From Streptomyces mexicanus (GTDB taxonomy: Bacteria > Actinomycetota > Actinomycetes > Streptomycetales > Streptomycetaceae): a DNA stretch of 64,000 nt. The stretch spans positions 5,861,650 to 5,925,649 of the forward strand of contig NZ_LR732544.1 in the NCBI RefSeq assembly GCF_902506575.1, in the 5' to 3' direction. Shown here piece by piece: positions 42,626 through 50,794 of the stretch. Each line of letters starts with the position of its first letter. Position 1 is the first letter of the stretch. Under the pieces are notes generated by a model. The model was given only the letters and a program-made list of their open reading frames with translations. It ran no database searches and was not told the DNA's origin. Both the position numbers and the translations under genes were made by a program.

Positions 42626-44512
42626 TCACCGGTCTGCGGCGGCCGGATCCTTCAGGTACAGGCCCAGCGTGGACAGGTGGGGGGTGGCACGGGACCGGAT
42701 CACGCGGACCCTGATCCGCTCCGCGGTCACGGGCGCGGGCAGGACGAGGATGCGCGCGTAGCCGATGGTGGTGCCGGTGGCCACGGTGCTCCAGGCCGTG
42801 CCTGTCCGGGCGTCGACGGCGAACTGCTGGACGTGCTGCCCGCGGGTGATGTCCTCGCCCAGTCTGATCCGGTCGAAGACGGTGGTCCTCCCGAGGGTCA
42901 GCTCCAGGGTTGCGGTGCGGGCTCCTGCCGCGGGAGACCAGCAGGAGCCGAGACGGGGGTCGGTCAGGGCCTCCGCGACGCGGGAGGGGCGTGCCCCGCG
43001 CAGCAGGTTGTGCCGGTACAGGTCCTCGATCGCCCGGCCGAAACCGGTCAGACAGGCCACGTCCGCGTCGTCGATCCGCCCCGAGGTGTTCGGCGGCACG
43101 TTCAGCAGCAGCACCGCGTTGCGGCCCACGGACGAGTGGTACAGGTCGACCAACTGCTCGGCGGTCTTGGGGCGTTCGTCCGCATGCCAGAACCATCCCG
43201 GCCGGATCGAGACGTCCGCCTCGGCGGGGAACCACTGGAGGAACTTCACGCCGGGGCCGGTGATCACCGTGTCGGAGCCGATGTCGGCGGCCTCGGGTCC
43301 GCCGGGCAGCAGCGTCTCGCCGTGCGCGGTGGCCGGGTCGGCGGTCGCCGGGGTGACGCTCCACTCAGTGAGCCGCGCCCTGCCGCCCTCGTTGCCCACC
43401 CAGCGGGTGCCCTGCGGCCCCGCGAAGGTGACGGTGTCGGGCGACAGCGCGTGGATGAGCCCGAACCAGGACGTGAAGTCGTAGGTCTCGCTGATGCCGC
43501 TCGACGTCCACGGGTCGGCGCCGTCGAGCCAGAGTTCGTCGATGGGCCCGTACTGGGTGAACAGCTCGTACAGCTGGTTCATGTAGTAGGCGTTGTAGTC
43601 GTCCGCCATGACGCGGAAGCTGGGCAGCCGCCCGGAGCGCACGGCGTCCGCGCGGTCGTCGCCGGGTACGAGGGTCGGGATCGTCCGCGCGGTGACCGGG
43701 CTGCCGCTGCCGTACCGGCCCATCCCGGCGGGACCGCGGTCGCGGTCGTCGTAGGTGGCCTGCTCCTCGATGCTCAGGGAGCCGCCGGCGTCGTGCTTGG
43801 CGACGATGTCCGCGACGAACGTCTTGTGCCAGGCGTGCGGCAGTTCCGCGCCGTCGGCCGGCGACAGGTACACGCCGACCTTCAGCCCCGCCTTGCGGGC
43901 GGCACGGAGGTAGGTGCCGAGAATGTCGCCGTCCGGGTTGACGTTGCCGATGGCGCGGATGCGCCAGTACGCCCACGGGTCCGTGGCCCGCTGTGCGGCG
44001 GCCCGTGCCCTGGCGGCGCGTGCCTCGGTGTCCGGCGTGCCCCGGTACCACCAGGGGGAGGCGATCACCGAGTGGTTGGTGTAGCGGGTGGGGTAGACGA
44101 CGAAGCCGTCGTGGTGCTTCGCGGTGAGCATGACCTGCTTCATGCCCGCGGCGCGGTAGGCCCGCATCCACTGGTCGATGTCGACCTCCGACGGCGCGAA
44201 CGTGGCCTCGTCCTCGCAGCCGGAACCCCACTCGCGGTCGGTGAAGGTGTTCATCCCGAAGTGGGTGAAGCCGGTGACCTCGCGCTTCTGCCAGGCCACT
44301 TGGGACGGTCTGGGGACGATCGCGGCCGCCTTGGCGATGATCTCCTCGGCCGTGTCGGCGGGATCGACGGCCACCACCGACACCGGTCCCGTCCGGCCGC
44401 CGGCGCGACCCCGCGCCGCCGCGGCCTTCGCGGGAGCGGCCGACACGGCGGTGGAGGCGCCCGCGGCGGCGACGGCGGTCCCCGCGACGAGCAGTCCTCT
44501 GCGGCTGATCAT
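42626..44512 (-). CDS. Secreted alpha-L-fucosidase (GH29)
   Basis: 628 residues, secreted by the Tat route (ISRRGLLVAGTAVAAAGASTAVSAAPA). The GH29 barrel follows: FTHFGMNTFTDREWGSGCED, MKQVMLTAKHHDGFVVYPTRYTNHSV, and GPIDELWLDGADPW with the nucleophile Asp near residue 329. A beta-sandwich C-terminal domain (SVGRNAVLLLNVPPNTSGRI and then a discoidin-like stretch) completes it. It hydrolyses alpha-linked fucose with retention; the layout suggests the GH29-B, alpha-1,3/1,4-specific branch. Its ATG overlaps the stop of the GH20 gene by 4 bases (ATGA), so the two are made together. Confidence 0.93.
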   Translation of the reverse strand: MISRRGLLVAGTAVAAAGASTAVSAAPAKAAAARGRAGGRTGPVSVVAVDPADTAEEIIAKAAAIVPRPSQVAWQKREVTGFTHFGMNTFTDREWGSGCEDEATFAPSEVDIDQWMRAYRAAGMKQVMLTAKHHDGFVVYPTRYTNHSVIASPWWYRGTPDTEARAARARAAAQRATDPWAYWRIRAIGNVNPDGDILGTYLRAARKAGLKVGVYLSPADGAELPHAWHKTFVADIVAKHDAGGSLSIEEQATYDDRDRGPAGMGRYGSGSPVTARTIPTLVPGDDRADAVRSGRLPSFRVMADDYNAYYMNQLYELFTQYGPIDELWLDGADPWTSSGISETYDFTSWFGLIHALSPDTVTFAGPQGTRWVGNEGGRARLTEWSVTPATADPATAHGETLLPGGPEAADIGSDTVITGPGVKFLQWFPAEADVSIRPGWFWHADERPKTAEQLVDLYHSSVGRNAVLLLNVPPNTSGRIDDADVACLTGFGRAIEDLYRHNLLRGARPSRVAEALTDPRLGSCWSPAAGARTATLELTLGRTTVFDRIRLGEDITRGQHVQQFAVDARTGTAWSTVATGTTIGYARILVLPAPVTAERIRVRVIRSRATPHLSTLGLYLKDPAAADR

Positions 44513-46530
44513 GAGTCACTCCCGTGGTGTGCGGGGACCGGGGTGATGTTCCATACGTCGTGCCGTGCCACGTCGCGCGGCTGCTGGACGACGGAGCCGT
44601 CCGGGCCGGTGACCAGGGTCTGCTGGGTGATGGCGTCCACCAGGCGGTAGCCGCCGGAGACGGGTTCGAGCTGCCACTTCTGGGAAGGCGCGCTGGTGCA
44701 CATCTCCGCGGTCGCCGCCGCGCCCGCCTCCTCGACCACGTGCATGTTGTTGACGGCGCCGCGCGAGACGTCGGCGCACAGTCCGCTGTCCCGGGCGACG
44801 AGCCGGTAGTAGCCGTCGTCGGTGGGCCGCAGCTCCCACGTGGGAGCCGCCGTGGAGTCGTGGGCCGTGAGGGGCGTGCCGGGTGTGGCCGGCGAGGTGC
44901 TCTCGCCCAGCGCGCCGCCGTCGGCGCGCAGCCGGTAGGTGCCGGCCTTCAGCGGCTGCACCCATGCGGGGCCGTAGCCGGGGGCGTGTCCGAGCGTGTC
45001 GGCGAGTTCGCTGAAGGACGCGTAGTCGGGCGCGGGCTTGGGACCTCCCCAGACGGCCTGCGCGAAGACCCTCAGTGAGGGGAACATGCCCTGCTGCGTC
45101 TGGTTCTCGGTCTCCTTGCCGTAGTTGTCGGGCCAGAGGTTGTACTCGGCTCCGGTGAGGTTCTCCAGGTGGCCCGTCACCGTGCCGTCGGCGAAGTCGA
45201 CGGGAGACCAGTCGGTGTCGTACAGCTTCTTCGCGTCCGGCTTGTAACTGCCGCGCACGTAGTACAGGGCGTCGGTGGCGTTCATCACCCGGTAGCCCTC
45301 GTCGAGGAGTTGCTGCGAGGTCTCCTTCTCAGGAAGCCAGTGCTCGACGACGATGTCCCGGTTGAGCGGGACGGTGTTCTCACCGGTCAGGCCGTCGTTC
45401 CAGATGCGCAGCGTGCGCCCCTTGGACCGCACGTAGGCGTCCACGCGGTTGACGAAGTCGACGTAGGCGTCCTGCGGGGTGGCGTCGGGGCCGAACTTGT
45501 CGCGCGCGTACGCCTGCAGCTGTGGGTAGTTCGAGTAGGCCGAGCGGAGCATGTACTCGTCCGCGCCCATGTGGAAGTAGGGCCCGGGGAACAGCTTCAG
45601 GTCCGCGTCCACGAGGTGGGTGAAGAAGGTGAACGCGTCGGGGTCGGTGATGTCCAGTCGCGTCGGGTCCGGCTTGCCGCTGGTGTCGGTGAGCTGGAGG
45701 TCCGGGTACGGCGTGAGGTAGGGGTCCATGTGCCCGGGCGAGTTGATCTCCGGTATGACCGTGATGTGGTAGCGGGCCGCGGTGGCGACGATGCGCCGCA
45801 CCTCCTGCGGCGTGTAGTAGGAGAACGTGTTGATCGCCGGGTACTGGCTGCTCTTCACCTTCAGTTCGAGGTGAAGCGTGTTGAGCTTGAGGTACGCCAT
45901 GTCCTTGATCAGGCGGGTCAGCCAGGCCTCGGTGTTGTAGGTGTAGCAGGCGCACACGCCGACACCGCGCTCTTCCGAGGACGGCACGTCGGTCGTCATG
46001 CCCTTGGGCAGCGCCGCGTTCTCGGCGAGCAGTTGCAGCAGGGTGCGTGTGCCGTAGAAGACGCCGGTCGCGGTGCGGCCGGTGATACGTACCCGGTCGT
46101 CGATCCGGAGCGAATAGCCCTGAAGGCCCAGGTCGCCGCGCGTGCCGTCGGTGCGCAGCACGATGTCGCCGGAGCCGGGCGCGCCGCGCACGACGGGGAC
46201 CCGGCGGCCGAGAGCGTCGCGCAGTTCGTCGGCCAGGTGCCGCGCGGTGGGCTCGCCTGCGGCGTCGGTGTCGATCCGCGTCCGCGCGCCCAGACGCAGG
46301 GTTCCCCCGCCCGGTGCCCAGTTGTGCAGGGAGGGGAGCAGCGCGGGCGTCGCCGCAGGGGCCGGGACGGCCCGGGCCGCGGGTTCGGCTGCGGCGCCGC
46401 CCGCGCCCACGAGGGCGGCGGCGAGCAGGCCACCGCTCGCGAGGACCGCGGCGACGGGTCGTGCGAGGCGCTTCGGCAGTGGTCTGTGCGCCGGCGGGCG
46501 CGGCCGGCCTGTGACGTCCCGGCTGTTCAT
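44509..46530 (-). CDS. Secreted GH20 hexosaminidase / lacto-N-biosidase-like enzyme
   Basis: 673 residues. A signal peptide covers residues 20-50 (LARPVAAVLASGGLLAAALVGAGGAAA). A GH20b N-terminal domain precedes the catalytic barrel (LIKDMAYLKLNTLHLELKVKS, IPEINSPGHMDPYL, FHMGADEYM with the catalytic Asp-Glu near 323). A C-terminal domain of about 150 residues follows, with three QxW-like units (TWELRPTDDGYYRLVA, QKWQLEPVSGGYRLVD) like a ricin B lectin. The segment before the barrel, GVGVCACYTYNTEAWL, lacks the Arg usual in exo-hexosaminidases, which hints at lacto-N-biosidase. ATG 46530 has GGAG 7 bases upstream. Confidence 0.9.
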   Translation of the reverse strand: MNSRDVTGRPRPPAHRPLPKRLARPVAAVLASGGLLAAALVGAGGAAAEPAARAVPAPAATPALLPSLHNWAPGGGTLRLGARTRIDTDAAGEPTARHLADELRDALGRRVPVVRGAPGSGDIVLRTDGTRGDLGLQGYSLRIDDRVRITGRTATGVFYGTRTLLQLLAENAALPKGMTTDVPSSEERGVGVCACYTYNTEAWLTRLIKDMAYLKLNTLHLELKVKSSQYPAINTFSYYTPQEVRRIVATAARYHITVIPEINSPGHMDPYLTPYPDLQLTDTSGKPDPTRLDITDPDAFTFFTHLVDADLKLFPGPYFHMGADEYMLRSAYSNYPQLQAYARDKFGPDATPQDAYVDFVNRVDAYVRSKGRTLRIWNDGLTGENTVPLNRDIVVEHWLPEKETSQQLLDEGYRVMNATDALYYVRGSYKPDAKKLYDTDWSPVDFADGTVTGHLENLTGAEYNLWPDNYGKETENQTQQGMFPSLRVFAQAVWGGPKPAPDYASFSELADTLGHAPGYGPAWVQPLKAGTYRLRADGGALGESTSPATPGTPLTAHDSTAAPTWELRPTDDGYYRLVARDSGLCADVSRGAVNNMHVVEEAGAAATAEMCTSAPSQKWQLEPVSGGYRLVDAITQQTLVTGPDGSVVQQPRDVARHDVWNITPVPAHHGSDS

Positions 46531-46614
46531 GTGCACGCTCCAAGGGCAGGCGGAAATGAACGGACGTGGCAGAACTCGCTTGGTGGGCGGGGTCCGGGGG
46601 AGCCCGCCTCGTGG

Positions 46615-47364
46615 TCAGGCGCCGCGGCGGATACGTCCCGCGTAGCGGTCTTCGAGGGCTTTGTTGTGCTCGTCGCCGCCGGGCACATTGGCCGAGAGGT
46701 ACACCGGCGGGGTGACTCCCGCCTCGATCAGCAGGCGTACCGCCTCGGCGTTGACCATCTGGGCCAGGTAGGCCGCGGTGATCGTGGAGACGGCGCACAC
46801 GGAGCCGCCGGAGGGCAGCGGCAGCAGCGCGTCGCCGAAGGGCGCGCCGTTGTCGAGGACGACGTCCGCGAAGTCGCCGAGGCGCTTGCCCGAGGGGTGA
46901 CGCGGGGTGGCGCGGGAGGTGTGCTCGACGCTGGTGACGGCGATCAGGGCGTGGCCGTGCTCCTTGACCAGCCGGGCCATCTCCACGATGCAGCCGTTGA
47001 TGCCGGAGTTGGAGGCGATCACGAACACGTCTTCCGGGTGCGGGGCGGCGAGCTCGTACAGTCGGTGCGCGATCGCCGGGTCCCGCTCCAGCAGGGGGTC
47101 GCTGAGCGTGTCGGCGGGCGCGCCGCCGTACAGGACGAGGTCCCTGATCGCGATCTTGTTGGTGGGGACGAGCCCGCCGGCGCGGCCGGCGACCTCGGTG
47201 GCCAGTGACTCCGAATGCCCGGTTCCGAACGCCTGCACCACACCGTCCCCCTTGAGCGCGGTGGCGATCAGACCGGCCGCCGCGAGCACGGCGTCCGTGT
47301 GTGTGGTGACCACTCGGTCGACGACGTCCTTGGCCGCGGCGAGGAACTCCTGACTGTCCGGCAC
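46615..47364 (-). CDS. SIS-domain phosphosugar protein
   Basis: 249 residues of the sugar isomerase domain type: VVQAFGTGHSESLATEVAGRAGG (phosphosugar loop with Ser residues), DVFVIASNSGINGCIVEMARLVKEHGHALIAVTSVEHTSR and GSVCAVSTITAAYLAQMV. Such proteins bind or isomerise phosphorylated amino sugars. AGAGGAG lies 5 bases ahead of GTG 47364. It is first in the operon with GH20 and GH29 and divergent from the RpiR regulator, so it probably handles a phosphorylated product, perhaps after the kinase at 48558. Confidence 0.9.
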   Translation of the reverse strand: MPDSQEFLAAAKDVVDRVVTTHTDAVLAAAGLIATALKGDGVVQAFGTGHSESLATEVAGRAGGLVPTNKIAIRDLVLYGGAPADTLSDPLLERDPAIAHRLYELAAPHPEDVFVIASNSGINGCIVEMARLVKEHGHALIAVTSVEHTSRATPRHPSGKRLGDFADVVLDNGAPFGDALLPLPSGGSVCAVSTITAAYLAQMVNAEAVRLLIEAGVTPPVYLSANVPGGDEHNKALEDRYAGRIRRGA

Positions 47365-47385
47365 ACCCACTCCTCTGGAAGCCGA

Positions 47386-47501
47386 TGAAGAAGTTTTCTC
47401 CTTCGCCGCATGACTTTGCGCGCAGCGCGTGGGACAAGTCAATGGATCCGCGTCATAATCGGGAACTCGGCGAGGCAGCGTGAAGAAGAATTCTTCATCG
47501 C
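47386..47501. promoter_or_regulatory. Paired RpiR operator candidates
   Basis: Two related 21-bp sites lie in the divergent gap, 47386-47406 and 47481-47501, both opening TGAAGAAG and ending TCGC, identical at 17 of 21 positions. The second contains a perfect palindrome GAAGAATTCTTC at 47485-47496. One sits close to each divergent start, so a regulator bound to both could control the two halves together. Confidence 0.75.
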
Positions 47502-47540
47502 CGAGGAGTGGGCCGAGGAGAGGCTGGGAGAAGCAGAGCC

Positions 47541-48425
47541 ATGCACACCACCGTTGGGGCCGGCGACGGCGGCATCGTCGGCCGGATCCGCGAACTGCTC
47601 CCGGAGCTGCCCGAAGCGCAGCGCACGACGGCCGAGTCGATCCTCGACGACCCGGCGGCCGCCGCACGGATGACCATCCTCGACCTGGCGGACGCGTGCG
47701 GGGTGTCCACCGGGAGCATCACCCGCTTGTGCCGCACGCTCGGGCTGCCCGGCTACTCCGCGCTCCGGCTCGCCCTCGCGTCCGACACCGGCCGGTCCGG
47801 GCAGGAGACCTGGCAGGCCAACATCGGCCGGGACATCTCGGAGAAGGACGACATCCGCCTGGTCGCCTCCGCGATCTCCGCCGGGGTGCGGCACGCGGTG
47901 GGCGCGACCCTGGCCGCGATCGACCTGGACGCCGTGGAGCAGGCGGCGTCCGCGATCGCGCGGGCCCGCCGGGTGGAGATCTGCGGAACGGGCGGCAGCG
48001 CAAGCATGGGAGCAGAGTTCCAGCAGCGCGTCTACCGGATCGGAGTTCCCGCCTGGTCCTGGAGCGACACTCAGGTGGCGCTCACGGGGGCCGCACTGCT
48101 CGGGCCGGACGACGTGCTCCTCGCGCTGTCCCACAGCGGCCGCACGCGGGAGGTGACGGATCTGGCGGCGGAGGCAGCGTCGCGGGGCGCCACGACCGTC
48201 GCCGTCGTCGGGGACCTCGACTCACCGCTGGCCCGCCGCGTGGACCTCGTGCTCGCGACGACCGTGCCGGACGACGGCCCCGGCCACCACACCGTCCTGA
48301 GCAGGCACGCGCAGATGGCGGTCCTCGACCTGCTCTACATCGCCGTGGCTCAGCGCACCTACGACCAGAGCACGGAGGCGATGGCCGCCACCAGCGAGGC
48401 CGTCCGCCCGTACAAACACGACTAG
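47541..48425 (+). CDS. RpiR/MurR-family transcriptional regulator
   Basis: 294 residues. The N-terminal helix-turn-helix spans about 15-85 (RIRELLPELPEAQRTTAESILDDPAAAARMTILDLADACGVSTGSITRLCRTLGLPGYSALRLALA). A C-terminal SIS domain follows (RRVEICGTGGSASMGAEFQQRVYRIG, DDVLLALSHSGRTREVTDLAAEAASRGATTVAVV), which binds a phosphosugar effector. It is divergent from the SIS-GH20-GH29 operon and upstream of the kinase. It probably represses the locus until an amino-sugar phosphate appears. Confidence 0.93.
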   Translation: MHTTVGAGDGGIVGRIRELLPELPEAQRTTAESILDDPAAAARMTILDLADACGVSTGSITRLCRTLGLPGYSALRLALASDTGRSGQETWQANIGRDISEKDDIRLVASAISAGVRHAVGATLAAIDLDAVEQAASAIARARRVEICGTGGSASMGAEFQQRVYRIGVPAWSWSDTQVALTGAALLGPDDVLLALSHSGRTREVTDLAAEAASRGATTVAVVGDLDSPLARRVDLVLATTVPDDGPGHHTVLSRHAQMAVLDLLYIAVAQRTYDQSTEAMAATSEAVRPYKHD

Positions 48426-48557
48426 CACGCGCGAGGAGCACCACGCCGGGAGCGGCGCCCCGGCCCCCGCGCCGAGCAGATCGGGGAGCATCGGTCAGGG
48501 CCGGCGGCCACGCTCCCGTGCCGAGGTCATCCGACGACCACCGGGGAGGGAAATACG

Positions 48558-49571
48558 GTGCCGACGAGCGGCGACGAACGGGCGGCGGACACGGCGGCAC
48601 GGCCCGTCGTGATCGGCATCGACGCGGGCGGCACCCGCACGCGGGCCGCGGTGGCATGGGCGGCGGCGGACGGCGGGCCGCCCCTGCACACCGGCGTGTC
48701 GGGGCCGGGCAACGCTCTGTCCGTCCCGATCGACGTGCTGACCGCGCACCTGCGGGAGGCGGTCGCCGCCGCGGTGCCGCCCACGCTGCGGCCCCGCGTA
48801 CGCGCGGTGGCCGCCGGGCTCGCGGGTTGTTCCGCGCTGCCCGGCAACGCGGGTGCCGCGCACGCGAGCGCGGCGCTGCGCACGGCCCTGGCGGACCTCG
48901 GCATACGGCCCGACGTCACCGCCGTCTCCAGCGACACCGAGATCGCCCTCGCCGGTGCGCCCGGCACCCCCTGTGACGGTCTCGTCCTGATCGCGGGCAC
49001 CGGCGCCGTGGCCGCCCGGCTCGCGGGCGGATTCACGGTGGCCACCGCCGACGGCAACGGCTGGCTGCTCGGCGACAACGGCAGCGGGTTCTGGATCGGG
49101 CGCAGAGCGGTACGGAGCGCGCTCGCCGCCCTCGACGGCCGCGGCAGGCCGACCCTTTTGACCACGGCGGTCCTCGCGCACTACCTCGGCGAGGCGGCGC
49201 CGCAGGCGCCCGCGACGCCGACCGCCGCACAGGACCTGCGCGACCGGCTCGTACAGGCGGTCCACGAACGGCCCGTCCTCGAACTGGCCCTGCTCGCGCC
49301 GCTGGTGGCGCGGGCAGCCGCGAACGGCGACCGGGTGGCGCGGCGACTGCTGTCGGGCGCGGCGAAGCGGCTGGTCAAGACGCTGGACGCGCTGTCGCCC
49401 CGCCCCGAGGACACCCTCGTGACCACCGGGGGCCTCCTCGGTCCCGGCGGAGTGCTGCTCGGTCCCCTGAAGCGCCGGCTCGCCCCGCGAGGCCTGCAGC
49501 CGGTACCCGTGCCGGACGGCCTGGCGGGAGCGGTGGCCGTGGCCCGGAAGGCACTCGCACGGACGGGATGA
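48558..49571 (+). CDS. BadF/BcrA-type sugar kinase (N-acetylglucosamine kinase-like)
   Basis: 337 residues of the ASKHA fold: VIGIDAGGTRTRAAVA (phosphate-1 loop), VTAVSSDTEIALAGA, LVLIAGTGAVAARL (phosphate-2) and NGWLLGDNGSGFWIGRRAV (hallmark of N-acetylglucosamine kinases), ending in TTGGLLGPGGVLLGPLKRRL (adenosine loop). GGGAGGG lies about 10 bases before GTG 48558. It follows the RpiR gene, and most likely phosphorylates the amino sugar freed by the GH20/GH29 enzymes, giving the RpiR effector. No importer gene is visible nearby. Confidence 0.9.
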   Translation: MPTSGDERAADTAARPVVIGIDAGGTRTRAAVAWAAADGGPPLHTGVSGPGNALSVPIDVLTAHLREAVAAAVPPTLRPRVRAVAAGLAGCSALPGNAGAAHASAALRTALADLGIRPDVTAVSSDTEIALAGAPGTPCDGLVLIAGTGAVAARLAGGFTVATADGNGWLLGDNGSGFWIGRRAVRSALAALDGRGRPTLLTTAVLAHYLGEAAPQAPATPTAAQDLRDRLVQAVHERPVLELALLAPLVARAAANGDRVARRLLSGAAKRLVKTLDALSPRPEDTLVTTGGLLGPGGVLLGPLKRRLAPRGLQPVPVPDGLAGAVAVARKALARTG

Positions 49572-49707
49572 GCTGGCAGGGGCTCCCGCCAGTCCCCTCT
49601 GAGCCGGCCGCGCTCGTCACTCGTCACGTCCCCGGCCGCGGGGTGCGGCGCACCCGGGGGCGCCGGCCGACACGCGTGGGCGCGGCCGACGGCCCGGGGA
49701 GAGGCGA

Positions 49708-50649
49708 TCAGCTCTCATCGGCGGCTGAGCCGGCGAGGTGCTCCCGGAAGAAGGGAGCGGCCTCCTCGACGGCGCGGTCGACGTACTTCGGCACGTCGTA
49801 GAAGTCCATGTGCGTGCCGCCGTCGACGATCACCAGCTTCTTCGGGCCGCGCACCTTGGCGTGCAGCTCGGTGGTGTGCCACAGCGATCCCGCATCGCTG
49901 CCGGCCACCATCAGCACCGGCTGGGTGAGCAGGTCCTCGGCCAGGTGGAAGGCGTCGAAGGTGAAGATCCGCGAGATGCTCCGGGTGAAGATCTTCTTGT
50001 TCTGGGCATTGGGGTGCTGGGCGCGCGGCGTCAGGTAGTAGTCGCGGGCCTCGACCATGTCGCGCGGAGTGTTCTCGTCCGGCTCGACCGGAACGTAGGG
50101 GATGTAGGCGGTGTCGGCGCCCTCGGCCTCGGCGGTGCGCTGCCGGGCGGCCGCCTGCAGCGTCGGCACCGCTGCGGCGTCCGGGTCCGCGCCGTACCAG
50201 CCCTTGCGGTAGCCGCTGCCGATGTTGACAGCGCTGACGGTGGTGAGGGCCTTGATCCGGTAGTCGGTCATCGCGGCGTTCACGGCGTAGCCGCCGCCGG
50301 CGCAGACACCCAGGACGCCGATGCGCTCGGCGTCGACGTAGTCGAGGGACTGCAAGTGGTCGACGGCGGCGCGCACATCCTCCACGCGGGCGTACGGATC
50401 CTCCAGGAAGTGCGGCTCACCGCCGCTGTCACCTTGGTAGGAGGCGTCGAAGGCGAGCGCCACGAATCCCTGCTCGGCCAGCTTCTCGGCGTACAGGCCC
50501 GCGGTCTGCTCCTTGACACCACCACCGGGGTGGACGGTGACGATCGCGGCGTAGCTGCCCTTCGGGTCGAAGTCCGCCGGCAGGCAGAGGTTGCCCGCCA
50601 TGGTGATCGGGCCGTTGGGGAAGGTGATCGCTTCCACTGATGACTCCAT
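49708..50649 (-). CDS. Alpha/beta hydrolase with Cys at the nucleophile position
   Basis: 313 residues. VTVHPGGGVKEQTAGLYAEKLAEQGFVALAFDASYQGDSGG is the oxyanion and early strand region. The nucleophile elbow reads RIGVLGVCAGGGYAV, with Cys where most hydrolases have Ser, as in dienelactone hydrolases. The Asp is in VLMVAGSDAGS and the His in VDGGTHMDFYD. ATG 50649 starts MESSVEAITF. It is divergent from an XRE-type regulator, the same layout as the SDR-XRE pairs in this window. The substrate is unknown. Confidence 0.88.
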   Translation of the reverse strand: MESSVEAITFPNGPITMAGNLCLPADFDPKGSYAAIVTVHPGGGVKEQTAGLYAEKLAEQGFVALAFDASYQGDSGGEPHFLEDPYARVEDVRAAVDHLQSLDYVDAERIGVLGVCAGGGYAVNAAMTDYRIKALTTVSAVNIGSGYRKGWYGADPDAAAVPTLQAAARQRTAEAEGADTAYIPYVPVEPDENTPRDMVEARDYYLTPRAQHPNAQNKKIFTRSISRIFTFDAFHLAEDLLTQPVLMVAGSDAGSLWHTTELHAKVRGPKKLVIVDGGTHMDFYDVPKYVDRAVEEAAPFFREHLAGSAADES

Positions 50650-50794
50650 GTGCTGTGCTGTGCTGAGGTGCTCGGCCGGTCGGTCGAGCGACTGCATCCA
50701 CACTGCGCCTGTCCACGCCCCCGTGGGAGACTCCGCTTTTCGGGGGTACCGGCAGCCCCTCCATAGCCGGCCGCGAGGGACCTAGCCTCGAACC

